A stretch of 60,000 bases of DNA, from assembly GCA_009760855.2 (NCBI GenBank), contig WPIO01000026.1, positions 2,309,501 through 2,369,500 of the forward strand, read 5' to 3'. The translations under genes and the position numbers were made by a program. Below the pieces are notes generated by a model that ran no database searches, was not told the DNA's origin, and saw nothing but the letters and a program-made list of their open reading frames with translations. This document shows, piece by piece, positions 59,581 to 60,000 of this stretch. Position 1 is the stretch's first letter; every line of letters begins with the position of its first letter. Source of the stretch: Cristatella mucedo. Lineage: Eukaryota > Bryozoa > Phylactolaemata > Cristatellidae.

Positions 59581-60000
59581 ATAATAATAATAATAATTCA
59601 CTTGATAAAGCGCCTTCAGAGAACTCAATCTCTTTCTAGGCGCTTTCAATTTGCTGCAAAGGGAAACGCGATTGAATGGGGAGTAATATCATGCTTAATC
59701 AACAACATTAATAATATGGTTATGGGTGACATGCACAGGGTCAGCATGCAAGCGTAGTTAGTGGCAGCATTATAGTGTCAGCACACATAAGCACATGAAG
59801 AACGAATCACAGGGACCCACTAAATGCTGTCTTAAATGGGTGTGTTTTTAAGTTCTGCTAAAGTGTGGTCAAGTCAGGGGACGTACTGACGCAAGTCGGG
59901 AGTAAGTTATAGGCTGTGGGAGCATACGAATTAAATGCACGGTCTCCAAAGAATTTGAGGTTTGTACGAGGTATTGGTAGACTGTTGGACTCGGAAAAAC
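59581..60000 (-). mobile_element. LINE-B copy, 3' end, continuing past the window
   Basis: (AAT)n at 59,581-59,598, a near-perfect stem-loop (AAAGCGCC...GGCGCTTT, 59,606-59,648), then 3' UTR and coding end matching 38,080-38,410 closely. The element continues beyond 60,000, so its length is unknown. Its low divergence makes it one of the younger copies here. Confidence 0.9.

Overview
This is eukaryotic, almost certainly invertebrate metazoan, DNA. It shows spliced GT-AG exons of a secreted PAN/apple-type protein, AT-rich intergenic sequence, abundant (GA)n, (GT)n and (AT)n microsatellites, tRNA-derived SINE-like units and many copies of two CR1/L2-type non-LTR retrotransposon families. Nothing looks bacterial: no operons, no ribosome binding sites, no dense long ORFs. 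I cannot name the species; a lophotrochozoan or other marine invertebrate would fit.

Layout. About 1-10,020 and 49,250-57,950 are two diverged copies of one segmental duplication. Each holds a tandem array with a ~172 bp period, then the same five-exon gene end. Copy 1 (5,511-8,747) is open throughout. Copy 2 (53,200-56,494) has a TGA and a TAG inside exons. A likely signal-peptide exon for copy 2 lies at 47,820-47,960; the matching exon of copy 1 would fall before the window. About 10,000-21,265 is a nested composite. A LINE-B copy (10,745-11,962, resuming at 20,560-21,265) is split by ~8.6 kb whose core (12,449-20,222) is a giant inverted repeat made of tandem ~170 bp monomers. Its left arm was later hit by a tRNA-derived SINE and by a LINE-A copy, which itself took a solo LTR. 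About 21,347-31,270 is wall-to-wall LINE-A and LINE-B copies plus a TA-flanked inverted-repeat DNA transposon. About 32,500-33,700 is a GC-rich block that may hold a host first exon. About 37,250-46,010 holds the best copies of LINE-B (37,980-40,650) and LINE-A (42,541-46,006, apparently full length). The last 2 kb has two unrecognised minus-strand coding-like stretches and another LINE-B 3' end.

How the parts relate. The LINE-B family carries a conserved 3' stem-loop (AAAGCGCC...GGGCGCTTT) followed by an (ATT)n tail. The SINE in the inverted repeat ends in a version of the same stem-loop, so LINE-B probably mobilised it. LINE-A ends in GGAGTTACAGACGGAGAT plus (ACATT)n. The two inverted-repeat arms act as each other's empty-site controls, so the order of insertions can be read from sequence alone. 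The strongest candidate for something undescribed is the inverted ~170 bp array at 12.4-20.2 kb. It resembles a foldback-type element or a satellite block duplicated in inverted orientation.

Limits: identities and boundaries were judged by eye without alignment software, so repeat edges are approximate to tens of bases except where a target-site duplication is given.
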